DNA of 58,804 nucleotides from Bacteroidales bacterium (GTDB lineage: Bacteria; Bacteroidota; Bacteroidia; Bacteroidales; UBA932). Under the pieces are notes generated by a model. That model was not told where the DNA came from. It searched no databases and saw nothing but the letters and a program-made list of their open reading frames with translations. Where the stretch lies: positions 1 through 58,804 of the forward strand of contig JAFRZX010000155.1 of the NCBI GenBank assembly GCA_017442315.1. Reading direction: 5' to 3'. The position numbers were made by a program, and so were the translations under genes. Positions 51,256 to 58,804 of this stretch are shown in pieces (positions within the stretch are counted from its first letter, which is position 1; each line of letters opens with the position of its first letter).

Positions 51256-53469
51256 TCAGTTCGCTACTTCGCAAAGGAATTTGATGCGTACAATGCGTAC
51301 TTCAACTTCATCATAGTCGGATCCAAGTTCTTCCATGGCTTCTTGAAGGGAATCGGATTCTGCATCCTCCCGGAAATAGTCATATATTTCCTCCACCACA
51401 TCCTCATCAAGAGTCTGGTCTATGTAGTAGTCAAGATTCAGTTTTGTTCCGGAGTATACGATGGCTTCTATCTCATCCAACAGCTCTTCCATTTCCATGC
51501 CTTTTGCAGAAGCGATGTCTTCCAGAGGCAGTTTCCTGTCTATGCTCTGAATTATGAATACTTTATTGACGGACTTGTTTACGATAGATTTCATGACAAA
51601 GTCGTCAGGCCGGACAATCTCGTTTTCTTCTACATATTTTGCGATGAGTTCGATGAATTCCTTACCGAATTTCCTGGCTTTACCTTCTCCTACGCCCTGG
51701 CAGTTCTTCAGTTCGTCCAGTGTGATAGGATACATTATCGACATATCTTCCAGAGATGGGTCGGAAAATATGACCCAAGGTTGAAGATTACGTTTTCTTG
51801 ATACATCCTTCCTCAGATCCTTGAGCATTGACAGAAGCCTTTCGTCACCACCTCCACCACCGCGTACGGCAGCAGCGCTATCTTCGTCGTCATCTTCCCC
51901 TTCTGCGAATTCTCTTTCTTCTGTGAGCATGATCTCATATGGAGAGTTATAGAACTCCAATCCCTTTTCCGTTACCGAAATAAGTCCATATGACTCGATG
52001 TCCTTATGGAGGAAATGCATGATGATGCCCTGATGGATGACTGCGTCCCAGAATTTGACGGAGTGTTCCTTGCCGATTCCGAACAGGTCCATCTTGTCAT
52101 GTCTGTATGACTTGATAATCGAGTTGCCGATTCCAGCCAGGATATTGGAAAGGTGTTCCATCTTGAAACGCTCCGGTAGAGACTGTATCAGTTCTATGAC
52201 CGTTGACATCTCTTCACGTCCGTCGAACTGTTTCTTAGGATGCAGGCAGTTGTCGCATGCTCCACAGTTCTCCACGTTGAAGTCTTCTCCGAAATAGTTG
52301 AGCAGCAACTTTCTGCGGCATGAGTTGGATTCGGCGTATGCTACAGTTTCCAGAAGAAGCTGTTTCCCTATCTCCTGCTCGGCAATCGGTTTGCCCTGCA
52401 TGAACTTTTCAAGCTTCTGGATGTCCTTGTAGCTATAGAACGTGATACATTGCCCTTCCTGTCCATCGCGTCCTGCTCTTCCTGTCTCCTGATAATATCC
52501 TTCAATGCTTTTAGGAATGTCGTAGTGTATTACAAAGCGCACGTCAGGCTTGTCTATTCCCATTCCGAATGCTATGGTCGCTACGATTACATTGATGTCT
52601 TCCATCAGAAACCTGTCCTGATTTTCTGCACGTGTCTTTGTATCCAGACCGGCATGATAAGGTGCGGCCTTGATACCATTGATGTTGAGAAGTTCTGCCA
52701 GTTCTTCAACTTTCTTGCGGCTCAAGCAGTAAATGATTCCTGATTTCCCCGGGTTTTGCTTTATGTATTTTATGATGTCCCTCTTAGGATCGGATTTATC
52801 TCTGATTTCATAATACAGATTAGGTCGGTTGAAAGAAGATTTGAAGACGGTTGCATCAGTCATTCCGAGGTTCTTTATGATGTCGTTCTGGACCTTCGGT
52901 GTCGCTGTAGCAGTAAGGGCTATTATCGGAGCAATGCTGATTTCTTCAATTATATTGCGTATGCGGCGGTATTCCGGCCTGAAATCGTGTCCCCATTCGG
53001 ATATGCAGTGAGCTTCATCAATTGCATAGAATGAAATCCTGATTTCCTTCAGCATCGCAATGTTTTCGGCCTTGGTAAGGGATTCGGGTGCGACGTAAAG
53101 AAGTTTTGTTGCACCAGACATGAGGTCATTGCGGACTTCCGTAATCTGAGCTTTGCTGAGTGACGAGTTTAAGAAGTGTGCAATTCCGTCATTTCCGGAT
53201 ACGAATCCTCTTATGGCGTCCACCTGATTCTTCATAAGGGCAATCAATGGAGATACGACGATTGCTGTACCGTCCATCACCAGGGCGGGAAGCTGATAGC
53301 ATAGTGATTTGCCACCTCCTGTCGGCATCAGGACAAAAGCGTTTTTTCCGCTTGTCAGATGTTTTATTATGCGTTCCTGATCGGCTTTGAATGAGTCAAA
53401 ACCGAAAAATTCCTTGAGTTTGGCGTGCAGAATAGAGGAATCAGTCGTCATATCTTGAAGATTTAGCAT
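51256..53469 (-). CDS. recQ: ATP-dependent DNA helicase RecQ
   Basis: The product is 737 aa. Helicase motifs: MPTGGGKSLCYQLPAL, IDEAHCISEWGHDFRPEYRR, GRAGRDGQEGQCI. The RQC zinc site is CRRKLLLNYFGEDF...CGACDNC, followed by a winged helix, an HRDC domain (LDELKNCQGVGEGKARKFG) and an acidic C-terminal extension of about 100 residues. It is a 3'-5' helicase in recombination and repair. ATG 53451 (MTTDSSIL) is an equally plausible start. Confidence 0.93.
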   Translation of the reverse strand: MLNLQDMTTDSSILHAKLKEFFGFDSFKADQERIIKHLTSGKNAFVLMPTGGGKSLCYQLPALVMDGTAIVVSPLIALMKNQVDAIRGFVSGNDGIAHFLNSSLSKAQITEVRNDLMSGATKLLYVAPESLTKAENIAMLKEIRISFYAIDEAHCISEWGHDFRPEYRRIRNIIEEISIAPIIALTATATPKVQNDIIKNLGMTDATVFKSSFNRPNLYYEIRDKSDPKRDIIKYIKQNPGKSGIIYCLSRKKVEELAELLNINGIKAAPYHAGLDTKTRAENQDRFLMEDINVIVATIAFGMGIDKPDVRFVIHYDIPKSIEGYYQETGRAGRDGQEGQCITFYSYKDIQKLEKFMQGKPIAEQEIGKQLLLETVAYAESNSCRRKLLLNYFGEDFNVENCGACDNCLHPKKQFDGREEMSTVIELIQSLPERFKMEHLSNILAGIGNSIIKSYRHDKMDLFGIGKEHSVKFWDAVIHQGIIMHFLHKDIESYGLISVTEKGLEFYNSPYEIMLTEEREFAEGEDDDEDSAAAVRGGGGGDERLLSMLKDLRKDVSRKRNLQPWVIFSDPSLEDMSIMYPITLDELKNCQGVGEGKARKFGKEFIELIAKYVEENEIVRPDDFVMKSIVNKSVNKVFIIQSIDRKLPLEDIASAKGMEMEELLDEIEAIVYSGTKLNLDYYIDQTLDEDVVEEIYDYFREDAESDSLQEAMEELGSDYDEVEVRIVRIKFLCEVAN

Positions 53470-53606
53470 ACTAAGTTAAATGATTTTTTTTGACAACTCA
53501 AAACTTTTTTATGATTATCAGTCAAAGAAACCACGCAGTATGACCATAGCAATAATGCATTTTGTCTTGTTATTGCGGAAAGCACGTACTTCTTTAAAAA
53601 AATGAT

Positions 53607-53614
53607 TATATTTG
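53607..53614 (+). promoter_or_regulatory. -7 element of the FKBP gene
   Basis: TATATTTG, 41 bases before ATG 53656. No full -33 match. Confidence 0.5.
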
Positions 53615-53655
53615 CAGGCTGTAGCAATAATATTAACGTTAAATAAATAAAGAAT

Positions 53656-54405
53656 ATGAAAGCAATCAGATTTTTCGCAGCAGCATGTGCAGCAGTACTT
53701 GCTCTTTCCTGCACTTCTCAGTCAGAAGTCAAAGTGGATGTTGAACTTCCAACAGCGGCAGAGGTTGACTCTGTAAGCTATCTTATCGGTGTAAACTTCG
53801 GTTCATTCCTTAAAGGAAACAATTTCGCAGAAGACCTGAATGAGATCAATATGACTGAGGTCAAGAAAGGCATGCAGGATTTCCTCGCGGCTGAAGGTAC
53901 TCCATATGATCCTGATTTCGGTACTCAGTTCAAGATAGATCCTAACAAGATGGGCCAGATTCTTAACGGGTTCATTACAAAGAAGCAGAACTACAAGGCT
54001 GCTGTAAACCTTGCAAAGGAAGAGGCATTCCTCGCTGAAAATGCAACTAAAGAGGGCGTAGACACAACAGCTTCCGGTCTTCAGTACAAGATGGAGAATG
54101 CAGGTGGCGAGTACAAGGTGGCACCTCAGGACACAGTATGGGTAAACTATAAGGGTACTCTTCTTGATGGTACTGTATTCGATGAGAATGACTCTACAAG
54201 GTTCATCGCAAACCGCGTGATCAAGGGATGGACAGAGGGTCTCGGTCTTCTTGGTGAAGGTGGAAAGGCAACTCTTTACATTCCTGCAGAGCTTGCATAT
54301 GGTGTAAGAGGTAACCGTAACATCGCTCCTAACTCTACGCTCATCTTTGATGTTGAGGTTCTCAAGATCGGTAAATTCGTGCCAAAGGAAGAAAATAAGA
54401 AATAA
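53656..54405 (+). CDS. FKBP-type peptidyl-prolyl isomerase lipoprotein
   Basis: The product is 249 aa. Signal MKAIRFFAAACAAVLALSC with lipidated Cys. An N-terminal dimerisation-like part (AEVDSVSYLIGVNFGSFLK, about 35-130) precedes the FKBP domain (about 140-240): TASGLQYKMENAGGEY, DTVWVNYKGTLLDGTVFDE, VIKGWTEGLGLLGEGGKATLYIP, ELAYGVRGN. A periplasmic protein-folding catalyst attached to the membrane. It is followed 2 bases later by the DUF3127 gene. Confidence 0.94.
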   Translation: MKAIRFFAAACAAVLALSCTSQSEVKVDVELPTAAEVDSVSYLIGVNFGSFLKGNNFAEDLNEINMTEVKKGMQDFLAAEGTPYDPDFGTQFKIDPNKMGQILNGFITKKQNYKAAVNLAKEEAFLAENATKEGVDTTASGLQYKMENAGGEYKVAPQDTVWVNYKGTLLDGTVFDENDSTRFIANRVIKGWTEGLGLLGEGGKATLYIPAELAYGVRGNRNIAPNSTLIFDVEVLKIGKFVPKEENKK

Positions 54406-54407
54406 CC

Positions 54408-54890
54408 ATGGCAATGGAGCTTGAGGGCAGGATTGCCCGTAAGATGAATGTGCAGACAGGTACTTCGGCCAGAGGTGCCTGGTCTAAGCAGGAATTCATT
54501 CTTGAGTATCAGGAAGGCCAGTATCCGACTCAGGTGTGCATGAATGTCTGGGGAGAGGATAAGGTCCGCGATCTTGAAAAGTATCAGGTCGGTGACAAGG
54601 TGAAGATAGCCTTCAACCTAAGCAGTCGTGAGTACAACGGACGTTGGTATACCGACGTCAGAGCCTGGAGAATAGAGCCGTCCGCAGCCGGGACATCATC
54701 GCAGGATTATGCGACTGGTGCAGTGGCAGGAGGTGCAGGTTATATGGGAGCAGGAGCGCCGGCAACACCGTCTGACGACGCATATGCCACTTCTGCAGGC
54801 AGCTATGCTGCTCCGACAGGTGCAGGTGTGCCGATGCCTTCAATAGATGATCTTTCATCTCCTGCTGGTGATGATGATCTTCCGTTTTAA
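54408..54890 (+). CDS. DUF3127 protein with SSB-like acidic tail
   Basis: The product is 160 aa. Residues 1-90 are the DUF3127 OB-like domain (MELEGRIARKMNVQTGTSARG, WSKQEFILEYQEGQYPTQVC, VGDKVKIAFNLSSREYNGRWYTD). A Gly/Ala/Ser linker (about 95-150) and a final DDDLPF follow. The tail matches the SSB C-terminal hook that recruits repair proteins, and the OB fold suggests single-stranded nucleic acid binding. It starts 2 bases after the FKBP stop, a tight operon. Confidence 0.88.
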   Translation: MAMELEGRIARKMNVQTGTSARGAWSKQEFILEYQEGQYPTQVCMNVWGEDKVRDLEKYQVGDKVKIAFNLSSREYNGRWYTDVRAWRIEPSAAGTSSQDYATGAVAGGAGYMGAGAPATPSDDAYATSAGSYAAPTGAGVPMPSIDDLSSPAGDDDLPF

Positions 54891-54938
54891 AGGTTGTTGA
54901 GAAGTTGTTTGAATCTTCAAACAGCTTTTAAAGATAGG

Positions 54939-54968
54939 ATCCCCGTCAGAACATGTTCTGACGGGGAT
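54939..54968. terminator. 30-bp perfect palindrome between convergent genes
   Basis: ATCCCCGTCAGAACA is followed directly by its complement TGTTCTGACGGGGAT. It lies between the DUF3127 stop (54890) and the PHP gene stop (55018) and may terminate both, although no U run follows on either strand. Confidence 0.5.
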
Positions 54969-55017
54969 CTGTTGTCCAAGGAAGGGATATTCAAATATCT
55001 TTGCGGGGCAGCTGCAT

Positions 55018-55851
55018 CTATAGAGGCAGCTGCACAAGCTTGCGTAGGTGGAAATGTGCGCTCCATCTGAAACCATACGCCTTCATCATTTGAGCATGGA
55101 GACTGAAGTTGTCACCGACTCTCTCCGGTTCGTGTGAGTCTGAACCGAAACAGATGATTTCACCTCCGAGTTCGCGATAGCGCATAAGGGTATCGTAGTC
55201 AGGAGTGACTTTGCGTCCATTGTGTTCTCTGTAGCTTTTGGTGTTGATTTCCAATGCTTTGCCGTTATGGATAAGATGTTTGAAGATTTCATCCAGAATG
55301 TCGCTGAAATCTTTGTATTTTATACTTGTTACATCATAAGGGGCGTATCTTACTATGTAGTCATAATGCCCAAGGACATCGAAGTCCTTCAGCCATTTCA
55401 TTTCTTTGAATATGGTTTCAAGATAGTGACCGTATGCATACTTCCAGTCCTTGCCTTCGTAGTATCCGCCGTAGAAAGGGTCTATTCCGTCCAGATAATG
55501 CACTGATGCCGTTATCTGGTCAAAACGGTTTTCAGACAGGATTCTGCTTATGTCCTCATGGTGGTTTTCGTGCATTCCGATCTCGATGCCTTTCAATATC
55601 CGGAAACCTCCGTTCTTATCAATCAGTCTTTGCACTCTGTCAATCTCTTCCTGCTGATGAGCTATGTCAAACACCTCTTTTACAGTTCCTTCAGATCTGG
55701 CTTTCATTTCAGGGACAAAGAAATCGCAATGGTCGGTGAATACAATCCCGCCTAATCCTTTTTGCATTGCAGAACGGGCACTGGTTTCGACAGAAGCTCT
55801 TTTTCCGTCGAATGAAAACTGGCTATGGTTATGTGTGTCGAATAAAACCAT
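55018..55851 (-). CDS. PHP-domain histidinol-phosphatase-like hydrolase
   Basis: The product is 277 aa from ATG 55851 (MVLFDTHNHSQFSFDG); upstream extension is unconserved. PHP metal ligands: DTHNHSQFS, FTDHCDF, GIEIGMHENH, SVHYLDGID, VLGHYDYIVRY and FGSDSHEPERVG. It may hydrolyse histidinol phosphate (HisK/HisJ type) or another phosphomonoester. Stand-alone and convergent with DUF3127. Confidence 0.87.
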   Translation of the reverse strand: MVLFDTHNHSQFSFDGKRASVETSARSAMQKGLGGIVFTDHCDFFVPEMKARSEGTVKEVFDIAHQQEEIDRVQRLIDKNGGFRILKGIEIGMHENHHEDISRILSENRFDQITASVHYLDGIDPFYGGYYEGKDWKYAYGHYLETIFKEMKWLKDFDVLGHYDYIVRYAPYDVTSIKYKDFSDILDEIFKHLIHNGKALEINTKSYREHNGRKVTPDYDTLMRYRELGGEIICFGSDSHEPERVGDNFSLHAQMMKAYGFRWSAHFHLRKLVQLPL

Positions 55852-55895
55852 GGTCAATAAAAGAAAAACAGGCGCGAAAATAGTAAAAAAATTTC

Positions 55896-55903
55896 TATTT
55901 TTG
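55896..55903 (+). promoter_or_regulatory. -7 element of the DUF308-dnaG pair
   Basis: TATTTTTG, about 68 bases before ATG 55971. Confidence 0.5.
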
Positions 55904-55970
55904 CGTTTCATGTGCCAATGCAGGCGCAGTATATGCACAGCGGATTTATAAAATATTAATAAACAGCAAG

Positions 55971-56603
55971 ATGATAACATTTGGCTACAACAATAGATTC
56001 AACGGGCCGTTCAGGGCTCTGATAGCATTGGCTGTAGGTGTGGTTATGGTTGTGAGCCGCACTGATGCGATGGTTTTGGCAGTGAAGATAATTGCAGCAT
56101 TCCTTCTGGCATCCGGACTTGTGTCGTTAGGTGTCGGATATTTCACCAGGAAGAACGGTTCGATGCCTTTGATGAGTTTCAATGGTGCCGTAGATATCAT
56201 TCTGGCAGTACTGATATTCATGTGGCCTGAATTTGTCGCGGGACTGATAACATATCTGATCGGTTTCATCTTGCTCGGATTCGCTCTTTTCCAGCTTATC
56301 GCTCTTTTCAGTGCGAACAGGATTCTTAAGGTTGGGACATTGGCATTTGTAATGCCTGTGCTTGTACTGCTTGCCGGAGCACTTCTGCTGGCCCGTCCTG
56401 CATTTCTCGGTTCTGCCATCGGTCTCATGGCCGGTATCGCTCTTATCGTGTACGGAGTGTCGGAACTTTTGTCTTCATGGAAGATGAGAAAAGCTATAAA
56501 TGAGTATGATATCCGTCAGACAAGGACACAGCAGCCGGTTTCTGATGAGGATGTGTCGGTAGAAATACGCGATGTCAGTTACGAGAAGGTTGACGAGCAA
56601 TAG
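55971..56603 (+). CDS. DUF308 (HdeD-like) membrane protein
   Basis: The product is 210 aa with about six hydrophobic helices (FRALIALAVGVVMVV, AFLLASGLVSLGVGYF, AVDIILAVLIFMWPEF, GLITYLIGFILLGFALF, VMPVLVLLAGALLLARP, GLMAGIALIVYGVSELL) and a polar tail with EIRDVSYEKVDEQ. DUF308/HdeD proteins are inner-membrane proteins linked to acid and stress resistance; the mechanism is unknown. It starts 3 bases before dnaG, so they are co-transcribed. Confidence 0.85.
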   Translation: MITFGYNNRFNGPFRALIALAVGVVMVVSRTDAMVLAVKIIAAFLLASGLVSLGVGYFTRKNGSMPLMSFNGAVDIILAVLIFMWPEFVAGLITYLIGFILLGFALFQLIALFSANRILKVGTLAFVMPVLVLLAGALLLARPAFLGSAIGLMAGIALIVYGVSELLSSWKMRKAINEYDIRQTRTQQPVSDEDVSVEIRDVSYEKVDEQ

Positions 56604-56606
56604 CAT

Positions 56607-58604
56607 ATGATACCATACGAGACTGTAGACAAGATCATTGATACTGCTCAGATCGCTGATGTGGTGGGGGATTTCGTTTCCTTGAAAAGGAGGGGTGCCA
56701 ATTTTACGGCATGCTGTCCTTTCCATAATGAAAAGACCCCTTCTTTCTATGTGTCTCCTGCTAAAGGTATTTACAAATGTTTCGGATGCGGAAAATCCGG
56801 AACTGCTGTGAGCTTTGTAATGGAGCATGAAAATCTCAGTTATATCGAAGCTCTGAAATACCTTGCGAAAAAGTACCAGATTGAGATTGTTGAAAAGGAG
56901 GAAAGTGCAGAGGAAATAGCGCAGAAGCAGAGAAATGAGAGTCTTCTGCTGGTGTCGGAATATGCCGGGAAGTTCTTTCAGGAAAGCCTTTCCACTGATG
57001 AAGGTATGACCATCGGATATCAGTATTTCAAAAGTCGCGGCCTGGAAGATGAAACAATAAGGAAATATGGACTTGGGTGGGCTCCTGTAGGGCGCACCTC
57101 CTTTTCCGAAGCGGCAAGAAACGCTGGTTATAAAGAGGAATTCCTTATAGATACGGGCTTGTGTATCAAGTATGATGATGGACGTCTTGTGGACAGGTTT
57201 CATGATAGAGTCATGTTTCCTATACATTCAGTCAGCGGACGTGTGATCGCTTTCGGAGGAAGGACTCTGCGTACGGACAAGACAATAGCCAAATACGTAA
57301 ATTCTCCGTCAACGGAGATCTATGACAAGAGCCGTTCCCTTTATGGATTATATTTTGCCAAGAACGGGATTTCCCGTCAGGATAAATGTATCCTTGTGGA
57401 AGGTTATCTTGACGTACTGTCCATGCATCAGCTTGGAATAACCAATGTCGTGGCATCGAGCGGAACCTCCCTTACTTCAGACCAGATAAGGATGATAAGG
57501 AAGTTCACCAGCAATATAACCATTATATATGATGGTGACAGTGCCGGCATCAAGGCTGCGATAAGAGGAATAGATCTTGTCTTGAAGGAAGGACTTAATG
57601 TCAAGGTGGTGCTTCTGCCTGAGGGTCAGGATCCTGATGATTTTGCGAGGAAACACACTCTGGAACAGGTACAGGATCATATTGCACGTAATGAGCAGGA
57701 TTTCATTACATTCAAGACTGATCTGCTTCTTGGAGAAGCAGGCAACGATCCTCTGAAAAGAGCCGATCTTATCAATGATATTGCTGATACCATATCACTT
57801 ATACCCGATGCTGTCACCAGGGCGGTATATGTCAGGTCGTGTTCTGTCAGATTTGAAATCGATGAGCAGATACTAGCCGACAGGGTTGGGCGTTCGAGGA
57901 CCCAGATGCTCATAGCTGACAAAGAGCAGAAGGAAAAGGAGAAGGCCCGTGAAGCGAGATTGGCCGGGTATGCTGAGAATACGGAGCATGAAGCTGAGCA
58001 GATGGCAGATATTCAGTCTGCTGTGAAAAAGGAGTCCGGAAATATAAAAATTAACGAACCGTATCTTGAACCTTGCGAAAGGGAGCTGCTGGGATTTATC
58101 CTTGAGGAAGGATGTACGGTTCTTGAATTTGACAGGGATTCAAAATATTATATAGAAGGCGAGTCTGTTAATGTTGCGGAATTCATAGACGGGATTCTTG
58201 CTGACGATGAGGCAGATATGGTCAACCTTTCCTACCGGAAGGTGTATGAGGAGTATTTCCGTATGTATGATGAAGGGTTGTCTCAACAGCAGATGCAAGG
58301 ACGTCTTCTCAACAGCATGGATCCAGAGATTGCGGAAGTTGCCAAGGACCTTCTGATAGAGAAATATCAGATAACGGTCAAGAATTACGAGCAGTCTTTG
58401 ACATCAGTTTCAACCAGACTCGTGCAATATATTCCAAAAGCACTTCTGGCATACCAGTGCAGAAAGGTGGAACTTATTTTGAAAGGACTTACTTCTGAAC
58501 TTTCAGCTACTGAGGATATGGAGAAGCAGTTGGAGATAATGGCTCGGATAAGTGAATGGAACAGAGCCCGTACCAGACTGAATAATGAGCTTGGGCGGGT
58601 ATAG
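56607..58604 (+). CDS. dnaG: DNA primase
   Basis: The product is 665 aa. The CHC2 zinc finger has C37, H40, C58 and C61 (CCPFHNEKT...YKCFGCG). A core catalytic region follows with the TOPRIM motif ILVEGYLDVLSMHQLGI and DGDSAGIKAAIRGID, then a C-terminal domain that binds DnaB. It makes RNA primers for replication. The start ATG 56607 gives the usual IPYETVDKIID beginning. Confidence 0.96.
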   Translation: MIPYETVDKIIDTAQIADVVGDFVSLKRRGANFTACCPFHNEKTPSFYVSPAKGIYKCFGCGKSGTAVSFVMEHENLSYIEALKYLAKKYQIEIVEKEESAEEIAQKQRNESLLLVSEYAGKFFQESLSTDEGMTIGYQYFKSRGLEDETIRKYGLGWAPVGRTSFSEAARNAGYKEEFLIDTGLCIKYDDGRLVDRFHDRVMFPIHSVSGRVIAFGGRTLRTDKTIAKYVNSPSTEIYDKSRSLYGLYFAKNGISRQDKCILVEGYLDVLSMHQLGITNVVASSGTSLTSDQIRMIRKFTSNITIIYDGDSAGIKAAIRGIDLVLKEGLNVKVVLLPEGQDPDDFARKHTLEQVQDHIARNEQDFITFKTDLLLGEAGNDPLKRADLINDIADTISLIPDAVTRAVYVRSCSVRFEIDEQILADRVGRSRTQMLIADKEQKEKEKAREARLAGYAENTEHEAEQMADIQSAVKKESGNIKINEPYLEPCERELLGFILEEGCTVLEFDRDSKYYIEGESVNVAEFIDGILADDEADMVNLSYRKVYEEYFRMYDEGLSQQQMQGRLLNSMDPEIAEVAKDLLIEKYQITVKNYEQSLTSVSTRLVQYIPKALLAYQCRKVELILKGLTSELSATEDMEKQLEIMARISEWNRARTRLNNELGRV

Positions 58605-58627
58605 AGGATACCGGTCCGCAGGCAAAC

Positions 58628-58662
58628 AGAGAGGGCGACCCGATGGGCCGCCCTTGTCTTAT
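58628..58662 (+). terminator. dnaG terminator
   Basis: GAGGGCG-ACCC...GGG-CCGCCCTT forms a GC-rich stem after the dnaG stop, followed by GTCTT. It is imperfect and the U run is weak. Confidence 0.5.
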
Positions 58663-58676
58663 GTATATCTGAGGGA

Positions 58677-58804
58677 TTATTCTCCCATGAGCTGATGACC
58701 GGAGATCATGATATAATTATATCCGAAATTTCCTATTGGAGAATACATGCTGCCAGAACCTTGGTAACTATAATGGAACTCAATGAAGCTCTTGTCGGCA
58801 GCGA
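58677..58804 (-). CDS. C-terminal part of an unidentified gene (window edge)
   Basis: A minus-strand frame enters from the right edge and ends at the TAA at 58677-58679. About 41 visible codons read AADKSFIEFHYSYQGSGSMY and end ISGHQLMGE, with aromatic and Gly-rich character of a secreted or outer-membrane beta protein. No family can be named from so little. Confidence 0.5.
   Translation of the reverse strand, partial: AADKSFIEFHYSYQGSGSMYSPIGNFGYNYIMISGHQLMGE

Noticed and set aside
54939-54968. Insertion-sequence terminal repeat
   Set aside because: A single short palindrome with no transposase, direct repeats or second copy nearby.

Overview
This window looks like a chromosomal segment of a gut-type Bacteroidales bacterium. 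The evidence is two SusC/SusD polysaccharide-utilisation loci (PULs), an ECF sigma/FecR pair, a FeoA-FeoB fusion, DUF3127, a long Ala-rich tail on ribosomal protein bS16, and many promoters of the Bacteroidetes type (TAnnTTTG, sometimes with an upstream TTG about 19 bases away). Genus cannot be decided from the sequence alone.

Layout. (1) 1-6375 is an integrated genomic island: a phage-type small membrane protein, a HelD-like helicase with a 177-aa partner, a YhcG/DUF1016 nuclease and a tyrosine integrase that looks decayed. It ends at a copy of the 3' end of a tRNA/tmRNA-like gene followed by a terminator. (2) 6657-13629 is a seven-gene lysine/diaminopimelate operon (dapE-like, lysC, dapB, dapA, dapD, aminotransferase, dapF), enough for the succinylase route except asd. 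(3) 13724-17160 holds a DUF4465 lipoprotein, a 59-aa membrane protein, rimM-rpsP, a DUF2147 protein, tRNA-Leu(GAG) and a structured transcript with a 48-aa basic ORF. (4) 17194-27946 is a sigma/anti-sigma controlled PUL resembling N-glycan (GH18) loci, but both GH18-like proteins lack the catalytic Asp/Glu. (5) 28066-37050 carries housekeeping and stress genes: aldose epimerase, lipocalin, lipoprotein, feoAB, hemerythrin plus LuxR regulator, NhaC and queH. (6) 36948-47057 (minus) is a galactan-type PUL: SusC, SusD, a SusE/F-like protein, GH53 endo-galactanase, a subtilase and a small lipoprotein. A truncated regulator-like gene lies next to it. (7) 47609-58604 is conserved core: HAD phosphatase, S41 protease, rdgB, recO, recQ, FKBP isomerase, DUF3127, PHP phosphatase, DUF308 and dnaG.

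A theme across the window is palindromic or repeated DNA lying inside reading frames without breaking them: in rimM, the signal-peptide region of a susD, queH and yhcG. The points most worth a second look are the leader/sORF RNA at 16684-17160, the PUL with two apparently dead GH18 proteins, and the in-frame palindromic inserts. Family assignments come from motifs and remembered family architecture; no database search was run.
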